Below are positions 31,385 through 44,600 of a stretch of 64,000 bases of DNA, piece after piece (the stretch's first letter is position 1; each line of letters opens with the position of its first letter). The stretch spans positions 55,497 through 119,496 of the forward strand of contig NC_057011.1 of assembly GCF_000002595.2 (NCBI RefSeq), read 5' to 3'. Made by a program: the position numbers and the translations under genes. This stretch comes from Chlamydomonas reinhardtii (Eukaryota > Chlorophyta > Chlorophyceae > Chlamydomonadales > Chlamydomonadaceae). The notes under the pieces were generated by a model. That model had not been told where the DNA came from. It searched no databases and worked only from the letters and a program-made list of their open reading frames with translations.

Positions 31385-34300
31385 CTACACCTTGAGCGAG
31401 CCCCTGCTGCCAGTGTTGTTGCTGGGGCCGTTGCCCTTGCGCAGGAACGTCCCCGAGTGCTTGGTGGTGGTAAGCGGCTGCTGCTCCGAGCGCTTGCCCC
31501 ACGGCCGCACCTCGCTCAGCACCTTGGCCAGCGCCTCATCCACCACTGCACCCCCCGCCCCACCGCCAGTGCCGCCGCCAATCACGCCCGCGCCGCCCAG
31601 CATGCCGCCGCCCGGCATCACGTCCCCCGTAGACACGCTGTAGCCCGGCACGCCCGGCCCTGGCGACATGCCCGCCATCACGCTGCTGCTCACACCTACG
31701 CCGCCGTACCCCAGCCCGTACCCCAACCCGCCCAGACTCGACACGCCGTCCAGGCCGCCGCCAGCCCCTGCTGCTGCTGCTGCTGCCCCTGACGTGGCGC
31801 CCAGCCCCTGCGGCCCGCCCATGCCGCCCGCCGAGCCGTCCTGCTCGCGCGTGGGCAGCCGTCCTAGCCGCGAGCCGCCTGGACTGCCTGGCCCCCACTC
31901 GCCCGCCAACGCTGACCCCATGCCGCCCGCCGACAGAGGCGCCGGCGAGCTCTGCGACAGCGGGCCGTGCGACAGCCCTGTGGCGTACTGGCGCCGGTTG
32001 AAGGAGGGGATGGGTGGCAGCGTCACGCCGCTGGCAGACGCATCGGCGCCGCCGCGGCCGCCCCCGCCGCCGTCCCCTGCGCCGCCACCGCCTCCTTGCC
32101 CGCCCAGCCCCAGCGGCCCCAGTCCCAGTCCGCGCTGCGCGCTGAACACGTGCAGCCGCTCCAGCAGCCAGCCCAGCACTCGCTCGCGCTGCTCCGGACT
32201 CAACTCGTCCAGCCGCCCGGGCAGCACCGTGATGTCACCGCCGCCAGCAGCCGAGGAGGAGGCGCCGGGCGGTGTGGGTGAGCCGGAGCGGCTGCCGCCT
32301 GCCGCGTCTGCCCCCGCCAGCGGCGGCAGGCGCTCATCACTTGATGTATTGTTGGTGGTGGTAGTGCGCACCACTGTGACCACCTTGTCCCGCACGTCCG
32401 CCATGCAGGCCAGCAGGAAGCGGGCGGTGTCGTCATAGCCCGAGGTCAGCGCCGCGGCCTCCGCGGTCTTGGACTCCAGCCGCTCGCGCAGCTGTGCAGG
32501 CAGCGGAGGGAGGACAGGCGTTAGGCATCAGGTGTGGGTATGTGTGAGGGACGGGGAGGCGGGCCGCGGTCAGAGGCTTGAAATAGGGGAGGGGCTGCAT
32601 AACAAAGTGTTTGCACCGCACTGCGCTGCCCAGGGCCCCACGAGCGTTCAAACCGCCGCATCCTGCACCCCCCAAACTCTGCTCCCTTGTTTACGGGTGT
32701 GAATCTGTGCGATCAGCACTCATATACCTGAGCCTAACGGCGGGGAGTACTGGACCCCACCGGGTCAGCGCTTTTCGCTCACGTCGCTTACGATACCATT
32801 CAACAACCCTCTCCCTCCCCCTCCCCCTCCTCACCGCGTCCGCCTCCGCGCTCTTCTCCTCCAGCTGCAGCTGCGCCAGGTGCAGGTGCGCGGCCAGGTC
32901 GCCCAGCCGGCCGTCCAGCGCCCCCAGCACCTCCTCGCTCTCCGCGGCCTGGTAGCCCTGGTCCTGCAGCTTGGACAGCTGCGCACGTGGAGACGGATGG
33001 GGAGGGATTACTGCGGCTGGGGAATCTACAACACGGTACGGTAGTGTGGAATCGAGTCACGCACACACCTCACGTCGTTCAGTCCGCCCACTGCCCCCGC
33101 CCCTCTCCAGCCTGCCCGCCTCACCAGTGTCTTGATGGTCTTCTGGTACAGGTTGTTCCTCCGGGCCAGCTCCTCCTCCGTCTGCTTGCTCAGCTCCAGC
33201 TGCCGCCGCAGCTCCGCGTTCTCCTCCATCAGCCTGGGGGGAGAGGAGGGGTGGTGAGACGGGGCCACGGGGGTGAGACCGGGATAGCGATATGGCGGTA
33301 CGGCGGTCCGAGCGGATTTAGTCTGTCCATGTACCTGCCAAAACCATGCCCCGCAACACCCTGGCCCACTCCTCAATGATCCCCCCACCCGTCCCACCTC
33401 AGCTGGGCTGGTATCTACAACCCCCAACCCCCACCCCGGCGCCCACCCGCCCCCCGCCGCCCCTCGCACTTGTTGTTCTTGTTGAGCAGCTTCTCCGTCT
33501 GCCTGCTTTGGTAGCTGAGCTCGATGGACATCTGCTCGTTCTCCATGATTGTCCTCTTGGTGGTCATCTCCAACTGGTTGTCCGTCAGCTTCATCATCTG
33601 CAGCTTGGTCTCCTTGATGCGGCCCGCCATCTCGCGCTTCCACTTCTCGCGGTCCTGGATGTGTTGCCGGTCGATGTCGCTGTGGTGGGGTGTGTATGTT
33701 ACGGGTGGGGGAAGGGAGGAGAGTGCGGAGGAGGGTGAGGAAGAGGGTGAGGAGGAGGGTGAGGAGGATTTGGACAGGGACAGGCCTGCACCACCACCAC
33801 CGGCAGTCCGCCACCGCCACTCACGTCAGCTGCTGCTCAAAGTCCTTGGTCTTCCGCGCCAGGGTCTCCTTCAGACTCTGTGCGGTCGTGTGCAAGAGGG
33901 GCAGTGGTCGACAGGGCGAGAGCTCAGTCCCCGTACCTTCTTGTGGCTCGCACGTGTCATATGGGGCCATCCTATCAGCACCCCCCTCCCTGACCCTCCC
34001 CGGCCCCGCCTTTCCGCCGGCGTCCACTTCAATGACTGCTAACCCCCCCCTCCCACCTGCATCTCCGCCTCCAGCGCCTCCTTCTTGTCCAGGAACTCCT
34101 GCGTGATGCGCGCCTTGCGCTCGTGCTCGCGGACCACGCCCTCCAGCCGCTCAAGCTCCCGGTCCTTGTCGCCGCGAAGACGGGCCAGAGAGGCCTGATG
34201 AGGCGAAGGAGGAGGGGGGCCGGCAGGCAGGCGTTAGAAAGTCGAGCGGGAAGAGGCGGGAAGGGGCTAGGGAGGGTGGAAAAGGCGGCACGGCCTATGA

Positions 34301-35746
34301 CGGGGGGGGGGGGGATCATTCATGATAAGCTAAGAAAATGATGGGGGGGCAGGCGCTCAAGGGACAAGAATCAGTTGAAATATGAATATTTGCCCTTCAA
34401 CCACTTCTACATGCCAAGCCCTGTGCCGTATCCGCCCCTCGTCACGTCATCACTCCCCTTTTCCGCCCTTCGTGTTTTCCCCTGCCCCCCTATTTCCTTC
34501 TGCTCTGGTCCCCTCCCCAGCTCTCTTCTCCCCCTACCTCGTGGCTCTTCTTGACTTCGTCCATCAGCCCATTCAGCTCCGCCACCTTGGACTCCAGGGC
34601 AGACGTGGTCAGAGAGCGAGCCTGGCAGGGAGCACAGCAGGAGCGGGTGGCGCGAGCGGGTAGGCGGGGCGGGTGGGTGGGCGGGTAGGATACCGATACC
34701 GGTATTCGATTCCTAGGATGGGAGACGGACCAGGCGGTCACTTGTGTCTTGTCAGGTGTGTGAGATGTCCAAACGCTGACCGTGGTAACAGCTGGCTATA
34801 CATAGAGCGCCACCACCCAGCCGTGCCGTGCCAAGCAGCCCCCCTCAAACGTGTCCGAACACCCGCGGCAGCTTGCGGCCGAGTAACACCTTGTCCTGCC
34901 CCTCCCATTCCCACCACCGACTGTCCAACTCACCACTGCTCACAGCCTCACACTCATACCTAATCTTCAACCCCTCCCTCCGCCTATCAACGCCCTCTTT
35001 CCCGCGCCGTCCTGCGCGCCCGCTGGGGGCCTCTCTCGCTACTGCCCTCCTCCCCACCTTGAGCTCGTTGGTGAGGAACTCGTTGATGTCCCTCAGGTTG
35101 AGCTTCTGCGTCTCCAGCTCGTCCGTCAGCCGCACCACATCCACCTGCAGCCGGTCGCCGTGATCCTGGTACCTGTGAAAGGCGGATGGGTGGGGGTTGT
35201 TAAGGTTGTTGGGGGCGGGGGGCTGGGGAATTACGGATGCGTGGACAAGCGGGATGCGCGTAAGGTCGCTGGCGTGCGCGTGCCAGCCGGCGGGCGGGCA
35301 GTTCCGCTCCAGGTGCTTCAAAAGGCCGAGTGCGGCCCTGGGCGCGGAGGCATTGCGCGGGCACGCTGGCACGAGAAGGCGCACCAGCCCGCAGCACCCT
35401 CGCACAAATGCACCCTTCCGATTTACCCCTGCAACCCCTTCGGCTCGGCCACGGCAACCTTGGCTCATGTGGGCCAGCGTAAGTTCATTAGCCGGCAGTT
35501 GCCGTCGCGACCGGCCATGCTTAGGGCATGCGCATCGCAAGTGCGGTCGCACCCTGAGTCTATTATGCTGTGCGACAAGAGTTTTAGCGCATGGAATCTC
35601 AGGCGCACAAACCTATTGAGCTTGGAGCGCAGGTAGCCAATAACGAGCTCCTTCTCCACCAGCTCCCGCTCCTCCTCCTCTTCTGCCTTTTTAGCATCAT
35701 CCTTGCCAGCATCCTTCTTCTTGTCATCCTTCTTTTTGGGCGGCAT
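31385..35746 (-). CDS. CFAP157: CFAP157-like ciliary/basal body coiled-coil protein
   Basis: Nine exons give 697 residues: 35746-35613, 35172-35058, 34621-34538, 34194-34057, 33877-33825, 33679-33470, 33233-33125, 32978-32835, 32491-31385. The protein starts with a Lys/Asp/Glu-rich tail (MPPKKKDDKKKDAGKDD) and then has a nearly continuous coiled coil over residues about 25-350. The order of features matches CFAP157: a basic start, an early FLTNELK helix, and a central EMTTKRTIMENEQMSIEL block equivalent to the TTKRAIKEN region of the animal protein. The C-terminal third is Gly/Pro/Ser-rich and probably disordered. Animal CFAP157 is a basal body and sperm flagellum protein; the algal protein is expected at the flagellum or its base. 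The large last exon carries the low-complexity part. Another coiled-coil ciliary protein cannot be excluded. Confidence 0.85.
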
Positions 35747-36596
35747 TTCGGCTACGCGAGCTCAAATGAGCCCGCACACCGCGCGACACAAGATATAAGA
35801 GCGCTTATTCGCTTGTGTGGTAATAAGGCAAAGGGCAGCCGTTCAATGTAGTCCAGGCCGCGTAGCTTAAAGTTTGGTTATGGAGACTTCGAGGTCGTCA
35901 ACTGCGCAGCCTTGAGGTCGTCGTTCAGTGTTACTAAATCTTGCACAGTGTATGTGAATGAAGGCAAATGTTGGGGTCGATGAATCCCTACAAGCGGCAA
36001 TCCCGCTTCCGCCCGCGGTTTGATGTCTACCCCCGCCCACGCACGCGCCCACGCCCACCCGCCCTTCCCCAGTCGGGAACCCCTCTTGTACTTGTGTAGA
36101 CTTCCACGCCAGCAAGTGCCTACAGCAAATGTGTCTGAATACAACACCCTGCAAGTGTAACTGCACATGTGGCTGGCTTGCAGTCAAGGTATCGTCGTCA
36201 AGATCACGCCACCGTAGGACGCCAGACCAGTCCTTCACAGCCCCCGTCGCCTGTTGCTCACTTGATCAGGCGTGTCAATGGACCCCGTACACATACATGG
36301 CGCGCACACGACCTGCAACATGCGCCATGCCCGAGGGTCAGAGCCGCCACATTGCCACCGTTGGCCTTGCCAACTTGTGTCAGGTAGCCACGGCCTGAAA
36401 TGCTGAGATCCCAACACGCGTACTACGGCTACACGGCGCGCTGACAATTGATGTAGCAATGCGCTGGGAATCTCCGCTCTTGTAAGCCCGCAACCTTGCA
36501 ACACCTTATCACTCCTTCCTACGGTACTCCTTTGACTACATCCTGAAGCACACGGCACGCTGGCCCCTGTCACTCCCTATCGCCTTGGCCACCGTC
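35747..36596. other. Promoter of the CFAP157-like gene and 3' region of its neighbour
   Basis: Both flanking genes are on the minus strand, so this stretch holds the 5' region of the CFAP157-like gene and the 3' UTR of the gene ending at 36597. No minus-strand TGTAA was found within it and no further gene is visible. Confidence 0.45.
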
Positions 36597-39500
36597 TCAG
36601 TCCAGGATGCGCATGGCCTCGTGAAGCACGTTCCGCACCTCGCGCACCACACCCCGCACACCACCCACAGTGCCGCCGCCGCCGCCACTGCCGCGGCCGC
36701 CGCCACTGCCATGCTCGGCCGCCGCCACCTGCTCCGCCTCCAAGTCACCGGGGGGTCCGGCCGGCGCGGCGGCCTGCACCTCCCGGTCCTTGCCCACCAC
36801 CACACCGGGTCCAGCGCCCTGCTGCTTCTGGTGAGCGCGCGCAGTGGTGCCAACAGCCGGCGCCGCCGCCGCCGCCTCTTCGCCAGCTGTCCCCTCCGTG
36901 GCGCCCACAGCCTGCAGCAGGCGGGGCAGGCGGGGCGCAGCAGGCGGTTACCCCCGAGCACATGGGCAGCGACGAGACATGGGGAGGACGAAGGCGCCCG
37001 TGACAAGGCGAGAGACGGTGGCCCTCATGATGACACGGGAATCGTGTCACCAAGTCCCGCCTCTCCCCCCGCACCCACTCACCCAGCACGCGGCGTCCAG
37101 TGCCGCCGCCGCCGCCTGCAGCGCCGCGCCCTCCACCACGTGGGCCGCGCCCGTCAGCCGCAGGCGCAGCGCCGCCGCGGTGGCGGTGGCAGTGGCGGAC
37201 AAGGAGGACAGGGAAGACAGGGAGGAGGGGGCCTGCAGCGCGGATGGAGGAGAGCGCAGTCGCAATGTGGTACATTCGTGGATACATTAGAGTAATGAGA
37301 AACTTCAACGAGTATAAACTCTAAGTGCAGCATGGTAGTAGTGAGAAGCTGCACAAGGGTGACAAGACTGAGGTCGGTGGCAAGGTGGGTGGGTGGGTGG
37401 GTTACATGCGGGGGCATTTTACTGTAATGGGTGCACTTGCAGCCGACAGCCCCCACACGTGCAGTCGCAGCCTCACGCTCTGTAGCCCAGTGCCAAGGGC
37501 AGCACCACGCCTACACACGCACGATACTACTATGCGCTGCACACAAGAGGGGTCGTCAGAACAATAGAGACTCGCCTGGTCTGTCACACCATTTCTGCCG
37601 CCGCCGCCGCCGCCGCCACTAGTGGGGAGGCACTGCGACGGCTCCTGCTGCAGGTCCGCCACCGCGTGCGAGGCCGGTCCGCTGAGGCCCGCTGGTGCAG
37701 CGGCTGTAGCAGGCGTGGGAACAATGGCTGTAGCAGTCTCACTCCCCATCGCCGCCGCCGCCTGCTGCTCCAGCGGCTGCTCCTGGTGCCGCCTGCTGCC
37801 GCCGCCGCCAGGCACCAGTCGGCCCAGGACCGCCGCCACCAGCCGCCGCACCGCCGGGTCGCCCGCCGGGTCGCCGCCACCACCAGGCTGCTGCTGCTGC
37901 GGCTGCTGCTGCTGCTGCTGCTGCCGGTACTGGGGCTGGGGCTGGGGTACACCACCCCCTCCACCGCCCCCACCTCCACCGCCCCCACCTCCGCTGCTCA
38001 GCTGCCGCTCGTAGGCAGCTGTGTCGTCCTCCCGCGCGGCGCGGGCGGCGGCCAGCACCTCGCCTGTGAGGGGGGGGGGGGCCGGCAGGCAGGCAGGGCG
38101 GGCAGCTGCATGGAGCTAGGGTGGTTGGGGAGTGGACGGCCCGGCTGTGCCGGTGTGTGCAGAGGTAGGGGCTCTTAGAACATACATGCATCCTGCCGTT
38201 CCGCTTCCACACATGTGCAGCACACAGGACCATGTGCGCTGCAACCGCCCGCAGGCCCGTCCTCCCCACCTGTGCGCGGCGCGGGCGCGGGCGCCGGGAT
38301 AGCAGCCGCCCCGACCGCCTCCGCCCGGCCCCGCTGCCCGCCCTCCTCGCCGCCGCCTGCCACCGCCTCCTGTGTTGGGCCCGGCGGCGGCACCGCTGTG
38401 GCGGTAGTGGCGGGCGGGACGGCGGATGAGGAGTTGCGGCGCAGTGCGGCCATGGCCTCACCCAGCTGCAGAACCTGGGGGGGGTGGATTGGGGGGCCAG
38501 GGGGGGGCGGGCGGTTGGGGCGGTGCATGCGTGAGAACTGGTATTACAGGTGCAGGTGCAGCACACCAGTGGTTGTGTCACTTAAGCCGGCGCACAACCT
38601 GGACACAATCATCATTAGAACGTCGATGGGGGGGGCTGTGCGTGTTCAGGGGTACACGGGGGACGTTCGGGACAGTCGTTGCGGATGGATGGGAGAGGAC
38701 AGTACGTGCGGGATGTGTGCGGCAGGCACGGTAATTGATGGGGGCGCCTTAAAAGACAGATGAGCCAGTGCGGACCGGAGGAGGGAGCGATTGGACTTGC
38801 TGTTCGCGCGACTGAAGAGGGAGGGATAGGCGAAACAGGGGAAATTGGTAACGGTATGGAGGGTCGGAGAACTTGGTCGGGCGGGGAACATAGTGGGAGG
38901 AGTGGGAGAAGTGTCCGTGTGTTCGTGGGGGGGCGGGAACGTCGCCCGTCGGGACTGCGCAAGTTCAGAAAAGACAGAATGGAAGGTTCCCGACGAGGCC
39001 GCATGGGCCGGGGGGGGTAGCCATCCATGGGATGGTGTGTATCAAATATGAAGTGAAGTGCCGACGTCCAGAGGTACAGCGGGCACACGCGACGCATTCC
39101 ATACCGTTGTTTCGCCAGCGGCAGGCTGCTGGCTCCCCCGTGTTTCCGGGGGGTGGGGGGTGTTCAGTCAGCACACTGCCGGGCTCAGCTAGCAGGCCGG
39201 CCCTATGCCCAAGGTGCCCTGGTGTGCACATCCCGCAACACCTGTCTTCCGCCCCTCGGCGCACACACACATAGGTCCGGCCGCACCCCGCCCGCCTGAG
39301 CCATGACCCGGCCAGGTCCCGGCCCCGCACCGCCGCACCGTCGCACCGCGCGGCGCGCGGCACCGCGCAGCGCCGCTGGGGTCGCTTCCGAGGCTGTCTG
39401 CCCCTGCTTGCGCCGCGGGGAGACAGCCACCCACCCGCCCGCCCCATCACCCTCACCTCCTCCTGTGTGGCGGGCTCCCTCATGCCGGGCACAGTGGCCG

Positions 39501-41296
39501 CCGCCTCCGCCGCCGCCGCCGCCGCCAAGTGCCGCTGGGCGGACAGGTAGAGGGCGGTGTCGTCCCGCGCCGCGGCCAGGGCGGCAGCCAGCACCGCGTC
39601 TGTGTGCGGGGGCGCGGATTCATGGGAGTTGAGTCTGGTGGGTATGGGGTCGGCTTGCGTGAAGGGCAGATGAAGGGCAGACAGTGGGCGGTAAGGGACT
39701 GACGGGACATCTGTTCACGTGCGGCACGGATGGGAAAGGTGGTGCAAGGGACGTGCTGCAGGCCGACTACGGGGAAGGAGGAAGGAGAAAAGTCCCAACC
39801 GACCCACATCCAGCTTCCACCCACAAGGCCGTAACTCACCGGCCTCCGGCGCCTCTGCCTCCTCATCCACCGAAGCGGCGTCCTCGGCGCCAGTTTGCAT
39901 CATGTGTGCGGCTGCTTGGTCCTGCTGCTGGTGGTGCTGCTCCTGGTGCTGGTGGTGCTGGTGCTCGTGCTGGTGGTGCTGGTGGTGCTGGTGGCGTTGG
40001 CGCTGTGCGGTCAGGGCCTGGTCCAATTCCCGCACCTGGCCAAGTGGGCGCGTGTGTGGGCGTGTGTGTGGGGGGGTGGGGGCGTGTGTAAGTGTAAGTG
40101 TGTGTATGGGCGGCACACAGGTGTGCGGGTACGTCATCCCGGCGGGGTACGGACCCGCCAGCAAAGGGCACACGGCCTGGCCCGACCCACCAACCAGTGA
40201 AGGCTGTGCATGCAGGGGTGGTGCGTGGGGCGGGGAGACACCCCCTGGAGACACGACCACATATCATCGCCCCGTGCCCCAAACCGCCTGCCTCCCATCG
40301 CCACACCTCCTCAGTGGACGCCCGCTCCTGCAGGTCCGGCACCGGCGCAGCAGCGAGGCCGCCGGCAGCAGTAGCACCGGCACTAGCACCAGCGGCAGCA
40401 GCACCAGACTCCTCCTCTGCAGGTAGCACACCGGCAGCATTGGCAGGGGAGGAGCCGGCAGCGGGGGCGGCAGCAGCGGGAGCTGCCGCGGGGGTGGTGG
40501 TGGTGGGCGGTGCAACGAGTGGTGTGGCGAGTGGTGTGGTGGGTGGATGCATCAGTGTCCAGCCCTCCCCGCCGCGGCGACGACACGCACCCGTGTCGCC
40601 ACGGCCCTCGCTGCTGCCGCGGCCCGGCCCCTCCTGTTTGGCCCCCATCTCCCCCTCCTCCCGCTCCTGCTCCTCCTCCTCCTCCGCCTGCTGCTCCCCC
40701 TGTTGGAAGTGGTGCTGCGCCATTTGCCGCTGCTGGTCGGCGGCAGCCGCCACATCCTCCGCCGGGGCCAGGGCGCCGCCTCTGTCACTGCCCCCGCGGC
40801 CACCGCCGGCCTGCTGCCACCCCTTGAGCGCCTCCCGCACTCCCGACTGCTGCTTGGCGCCGCCTCCCCCCCGCTGCTGCTCTCCTTGCTGCTCCTGCTG
40901 CTCCTGCTGCTCCTCTTGCTGCTCCTGCTTCTTCCTCTGTGCCGCGGCGTACCTCTGTGCCAGCGCCAGCTGCTGCGGCAGACTGAAGGAGCCCTCCATG
41001 CCGCCGCCTGAGGCGCTCGGCCGCTTCGGCAGCTCACCAGCCTCGGCCTCGTAGCCGTCTGCGACAAATGCCGGGTCCCAGTCCTCCTCGTCCTCGTGCG
41101 GCCCTCCCGGCTGCTCCCCGGGCTGCTCCCCCAGTTGCTGCCGGGCCACTGGCGGGTGGCTGCTGGGCTCTGGCAGGGCACGCTCTCCGGTGTCCAGGGG
41201 GAGCGGGGCCATGTCGGCGCTCGGGCCGAGGTCGGCGCCCGAGAGCTGAGGCTGCTCGTCGTAGCGCAGGTGCGGGCTAGGGTGCGGGTGCGGCAT
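36597..41296 (-). CDS. Low-complexity protein with a repeated helical motif, function unknown
   Basis: Seven exons with matching phases give 828 residues: 41296-40307, 40035-39840, 39599-39457, 38474-38270, 38063-37576, 37232-37083, 36911-36597. The first exon encodes an acidic, Gln/Glu-rich coiled region (FSLPQQLALAQRYAAAQRKK, then poly-Gln/Glu). The second encodes a His/Gln-rich stretch. The third and fifth exons start with related helices (VLAAALAAARDDTALYLSAQ and VLAAARAAREDDTAAYERQL), a sign of internal duplication. The C-terminus has a longer helix (REVQAAAPAG ... VVREVRNVLHEAMRILD). The fifth exon is best ended at a GC donor (CAG/GCGAGT), which keeps phase with the next exon. The ATG at 41296 is the first in frame. 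I do not recognise the family; a structural or scaffold role is possible but unproven. Confidence 0.65.
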
Positions 41297-41478
41297 TGTT
41301 GCTTCTGATGGTGCAGAAGAGTGTGAATGGGTGTGCGGATTATGATGCACTCTTAATAGCTGGTGGCTTTGTTGGGCGTTTGGCCCTGAAGGGCGCTCGA
41401 AGGATGGAGCCGGCCAGTCCCGTGACGCACCAGGACCCGCGGGGCCCAAACGGCGGCGTCTTGCATTTCCATTCACGC

Positions 41479-41502
41479 TTACATTTCTCTGTTACTGTTA
41501 CA
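41479..41502 (-). terminator. Two TGTAA poly(A) motifs of the OPR gene
   Basis: TTACA at 41479-41483 and 41498-41502 reads TGTAA on the minus strand, 137-160 bases downstream of the OPR stop codon at 41639 and upstream of the next minus-strand ATG at 41296. Confidence 0.6.
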
Positions 41503-41638
41503 CGCTTGCTGTGCATTTGTCGTTGTCCTACATCCATTGATTCTACCTACCACAATGCACGCTATCGCTCACGCCGCCCTCTTCCGACCTTGCCTAGACC
41601 TCTGACCCCTGACCTGCCCCTCTCCCGACCTGGGCCCG

Positions 41639-44600
41639 CTACCTGCCCCCGCTGCTGCTTGCCCTCCGCAGCCTCAGCCAGGCCTCCCCCAGCAGCTCAT
41701 GCTCCGCCCGCTCCGTCAGCGCCCGACTCAGCTCCACCTGCCGCACAAAGGCACGCAGCCAGCTGGCACTGCCCCCACTGCTACTGCCACTGCCTCCACT
41801 GCCCCCACTGCTACTGCTACTGCTCCCACTGCTACTGCCACTGCCGGCCCCCCTGGGCAGCGACACGCCCAGCCGCACCAGCGCCACACACAGGTCGGCG
41901 CACTCGCGGGCGCCCAGGCTGCCCACGTCAGCCTCCACACCCTGCGGCCCGAGGCGGAGGCGGAGGGGGGGATTACAAGGATATTTGGAAAAGCGGTACA
42001 GGATGCACTGAAGACTGCAGACGAGGGGAGGGGGGAGGGGTTGTAGATACCAGCCCAAACTAAATCAAACCCAATGCAATAGGGGGGAGGGGGAGGCGAA
42101 GACGAGGGGTGGAGAGGGGCGAGGGGTGAGGTTGCAGGATTCGGGAGGAGCAATGGAGCACCGGGCGCGGGTAGGGGCACCAGAGTGTGGGCGGAGCGGG
42201 GCGGGCGGGGTAAGGGAAAGGGAAGAGGTCATACCGTATTTGCCCTGAACCATCAGACAGACCCCTCTCGCAGCGCACACACGCGCACACACACACATAC
42301 GCACACACACCTGCATGAGCAGCCGCATCCACCTCTGCGGCGGCGGCTGCGGCGGCGGGTGTCGCGCCAGGCTGTAGGCCAGCCCCACCAGTTGGGCCGC
42401 CGGCAGCAGCGGCCGCGACAGAGGCAGTGGTGACAGCGGCGACAGCGGCTGGGCGCGACCGGCGGCAGAGCTGCGCGCCCCCGCCTTAGCCGCCCCCGCC
42501 TCCGGCCCGGAGTCACCCGCCGTCGTGCTGTCGATAGCCAGCCGCTGCCGCTGCCCCGCGCCCCTGTGCCTGTGCTGAGCACCGGCGCCGACAGCGCCCG
42601 CCCGGCCCGCCGCTGCCCGCTCCGCCGCCACCGCCGCCTGCTGCATGCGCAGCTGCATGGTCCGGAAGGTGGAGCGGTACACGGCCAGCCACAGAGCCGC
42701 AGGCAGCGGCACACACACGGAGGAGGCCGAGGAGGAGGAGGAGGAGGAGGCGGAGGTGGCGGAGGAGGAGGAGGTGGAGGGGAAGGCAGGGGCCGAAGCC
42801 TCCATGCCCACCCCCGGCTGCGCCAGCGGCAGCAGTCGGTCCAGCAGGCGGCACACGGCGGGCAGCGCGGGCGGCGGCGGCGGCGGTGCGCCGGGCCGTG
42901 GCGGCGGCGGCAGCAGCCAGCGAGCCGCGGCGTCGTAGGCGGCAGGCAGCAGGCGCTCCTGTGCAGGATTGGGGGAGACGAGGGGAAGGGCCGGAGGGTG
43001 GGCGGGGTGACGGACCGAGCAGCCCAGCATTGAAACTCGCAACCGAGACCGCCGGACATACCTGATGCAGCGCACGGAACTGACATGGCACCCAAAGGCG
43101 TGCATCGCGGTCCCATACCGTACACACTGCACCCACCTTGACATCGGCCTGCACCCAGCCCGCCCGGCCGTCTGCTACAGCCGCCAGTCGGCCCAGCTCC
43201 GGCAGTAGCTCCGCCGCCAGCACCTCACAGCCCGGCCCCGCCGCCGCTGCCAGCTGCAGCTTGCACGTCAGCGCCGCCGCCAGCGCCGCCCGCCACTCCC
43301 CAGCCGCACGCCGCACCTCCGCAGCCTCTGCTGCCTCTGCACTCGATGAGGAGCCCTCAGGCAGCTCCGGCAGGACCGCCGCCACCGCCGCCGCCAGCCG
43401 CACCAGCTGAGCCGCCTCCGCCGCCGCGGCCGCAGCCGCCGCCTCGGCGTCGGCCGCCGCCGCGGCCACGGCGGAGGCGTGTGCGCGCCGTGCGCCGCGG
43501 CGGCTGGTGGCGGCGTCAGCAGCTGCCGCCGCCGCCTGGCCGCTGGCGGCAGTGGCCATGGCGGCGGTGCGGGCCCTGCTGCTGCGAGCCATGTCTGCGG
43601 CGGCGGCGGCGCTGTGCCGCAGCAGTGCCGCCAGCAGCTCCGGCCGCACCGCCGCCTGCTGCGGCTGCCCTTCCTCCCCCTGCTGCTGCCGCCGCCGCCG
43701 CCGTGCCAGCCGCCTCAGCGCCTGCAGTAATGTGGCGACCTCATCCAGCGACAGCGACAGCGACAACGACAGCGACAGCAGCTGCGACCGACCGCCCGCC
43801 GCCGCCGCGCCAGCTGCTGCTGCTGCCGACATCAGCCTGAGCCGCAGCAGTGACTGCAGTGCCGCCGCCAGCCGGCCCCTCACCGGCACCTGCACCTGCA
43901 CGGGCACCTGCTGCCCCCCCGCCTGTGCCTTCCCCAGTGGCCCCAGTGGCCCCAGTGGCCCCAGTGGCCCCATGTGGGACAGCTCCACCGCCAGGTACAC
44001 CAGACACCTGGCGGAGGGGGGGGCGGCCGTGCTGGCCGTGCTGGGCGGCGCGCGGGCAGGCACTGCCGCCTCCGCCTGCGCCTCCCCCTCTGCCGCCAGC
44101 AGCTGCTGCTCCAGCCGTTGCATCAGCGGCACCGCCAGCGAGGGCGGCGGCGGCATGTGCAGTCGCCGTAGGCCTGCGGTGGCAGGGGCAGTGGCAGTGG
44201 GAGGGGCAGAGGTGTAAGTGGGGTGGTCAAGGGGAAGAGCTGCGAGCTCTTGCGTTTATATGACATCAGCACGTCACCTTCTTCGCCTTCGCCATCCTCC
44301 GGGGGACTGCGCCAAACACTCCACAGTTGGAGTGTGCGTCCCTTTCTATAGTAACGGGATTCCCGCCCCAGCCCAGGCCCAAGAGCCGCAGCCACCCACC
44401 TGACAGGTAGACGCACACGTCCTGAAGCGGCAGCGCCACCGCGGCAGCCCCCGCCCGTGTCTGCGCCTGTGGCGCACCCGCCGCTGCTGCTGCCGCCGCC
44501 GCTAGCCGCTGCTGCGCCCTCAGCACCTGGCGGCCCGCCCCCCACAGCACTCGCCGCAGAGGTGCAGCGGCAGTGCCCAGGGGTCCCCGCGCCGTGCCTG

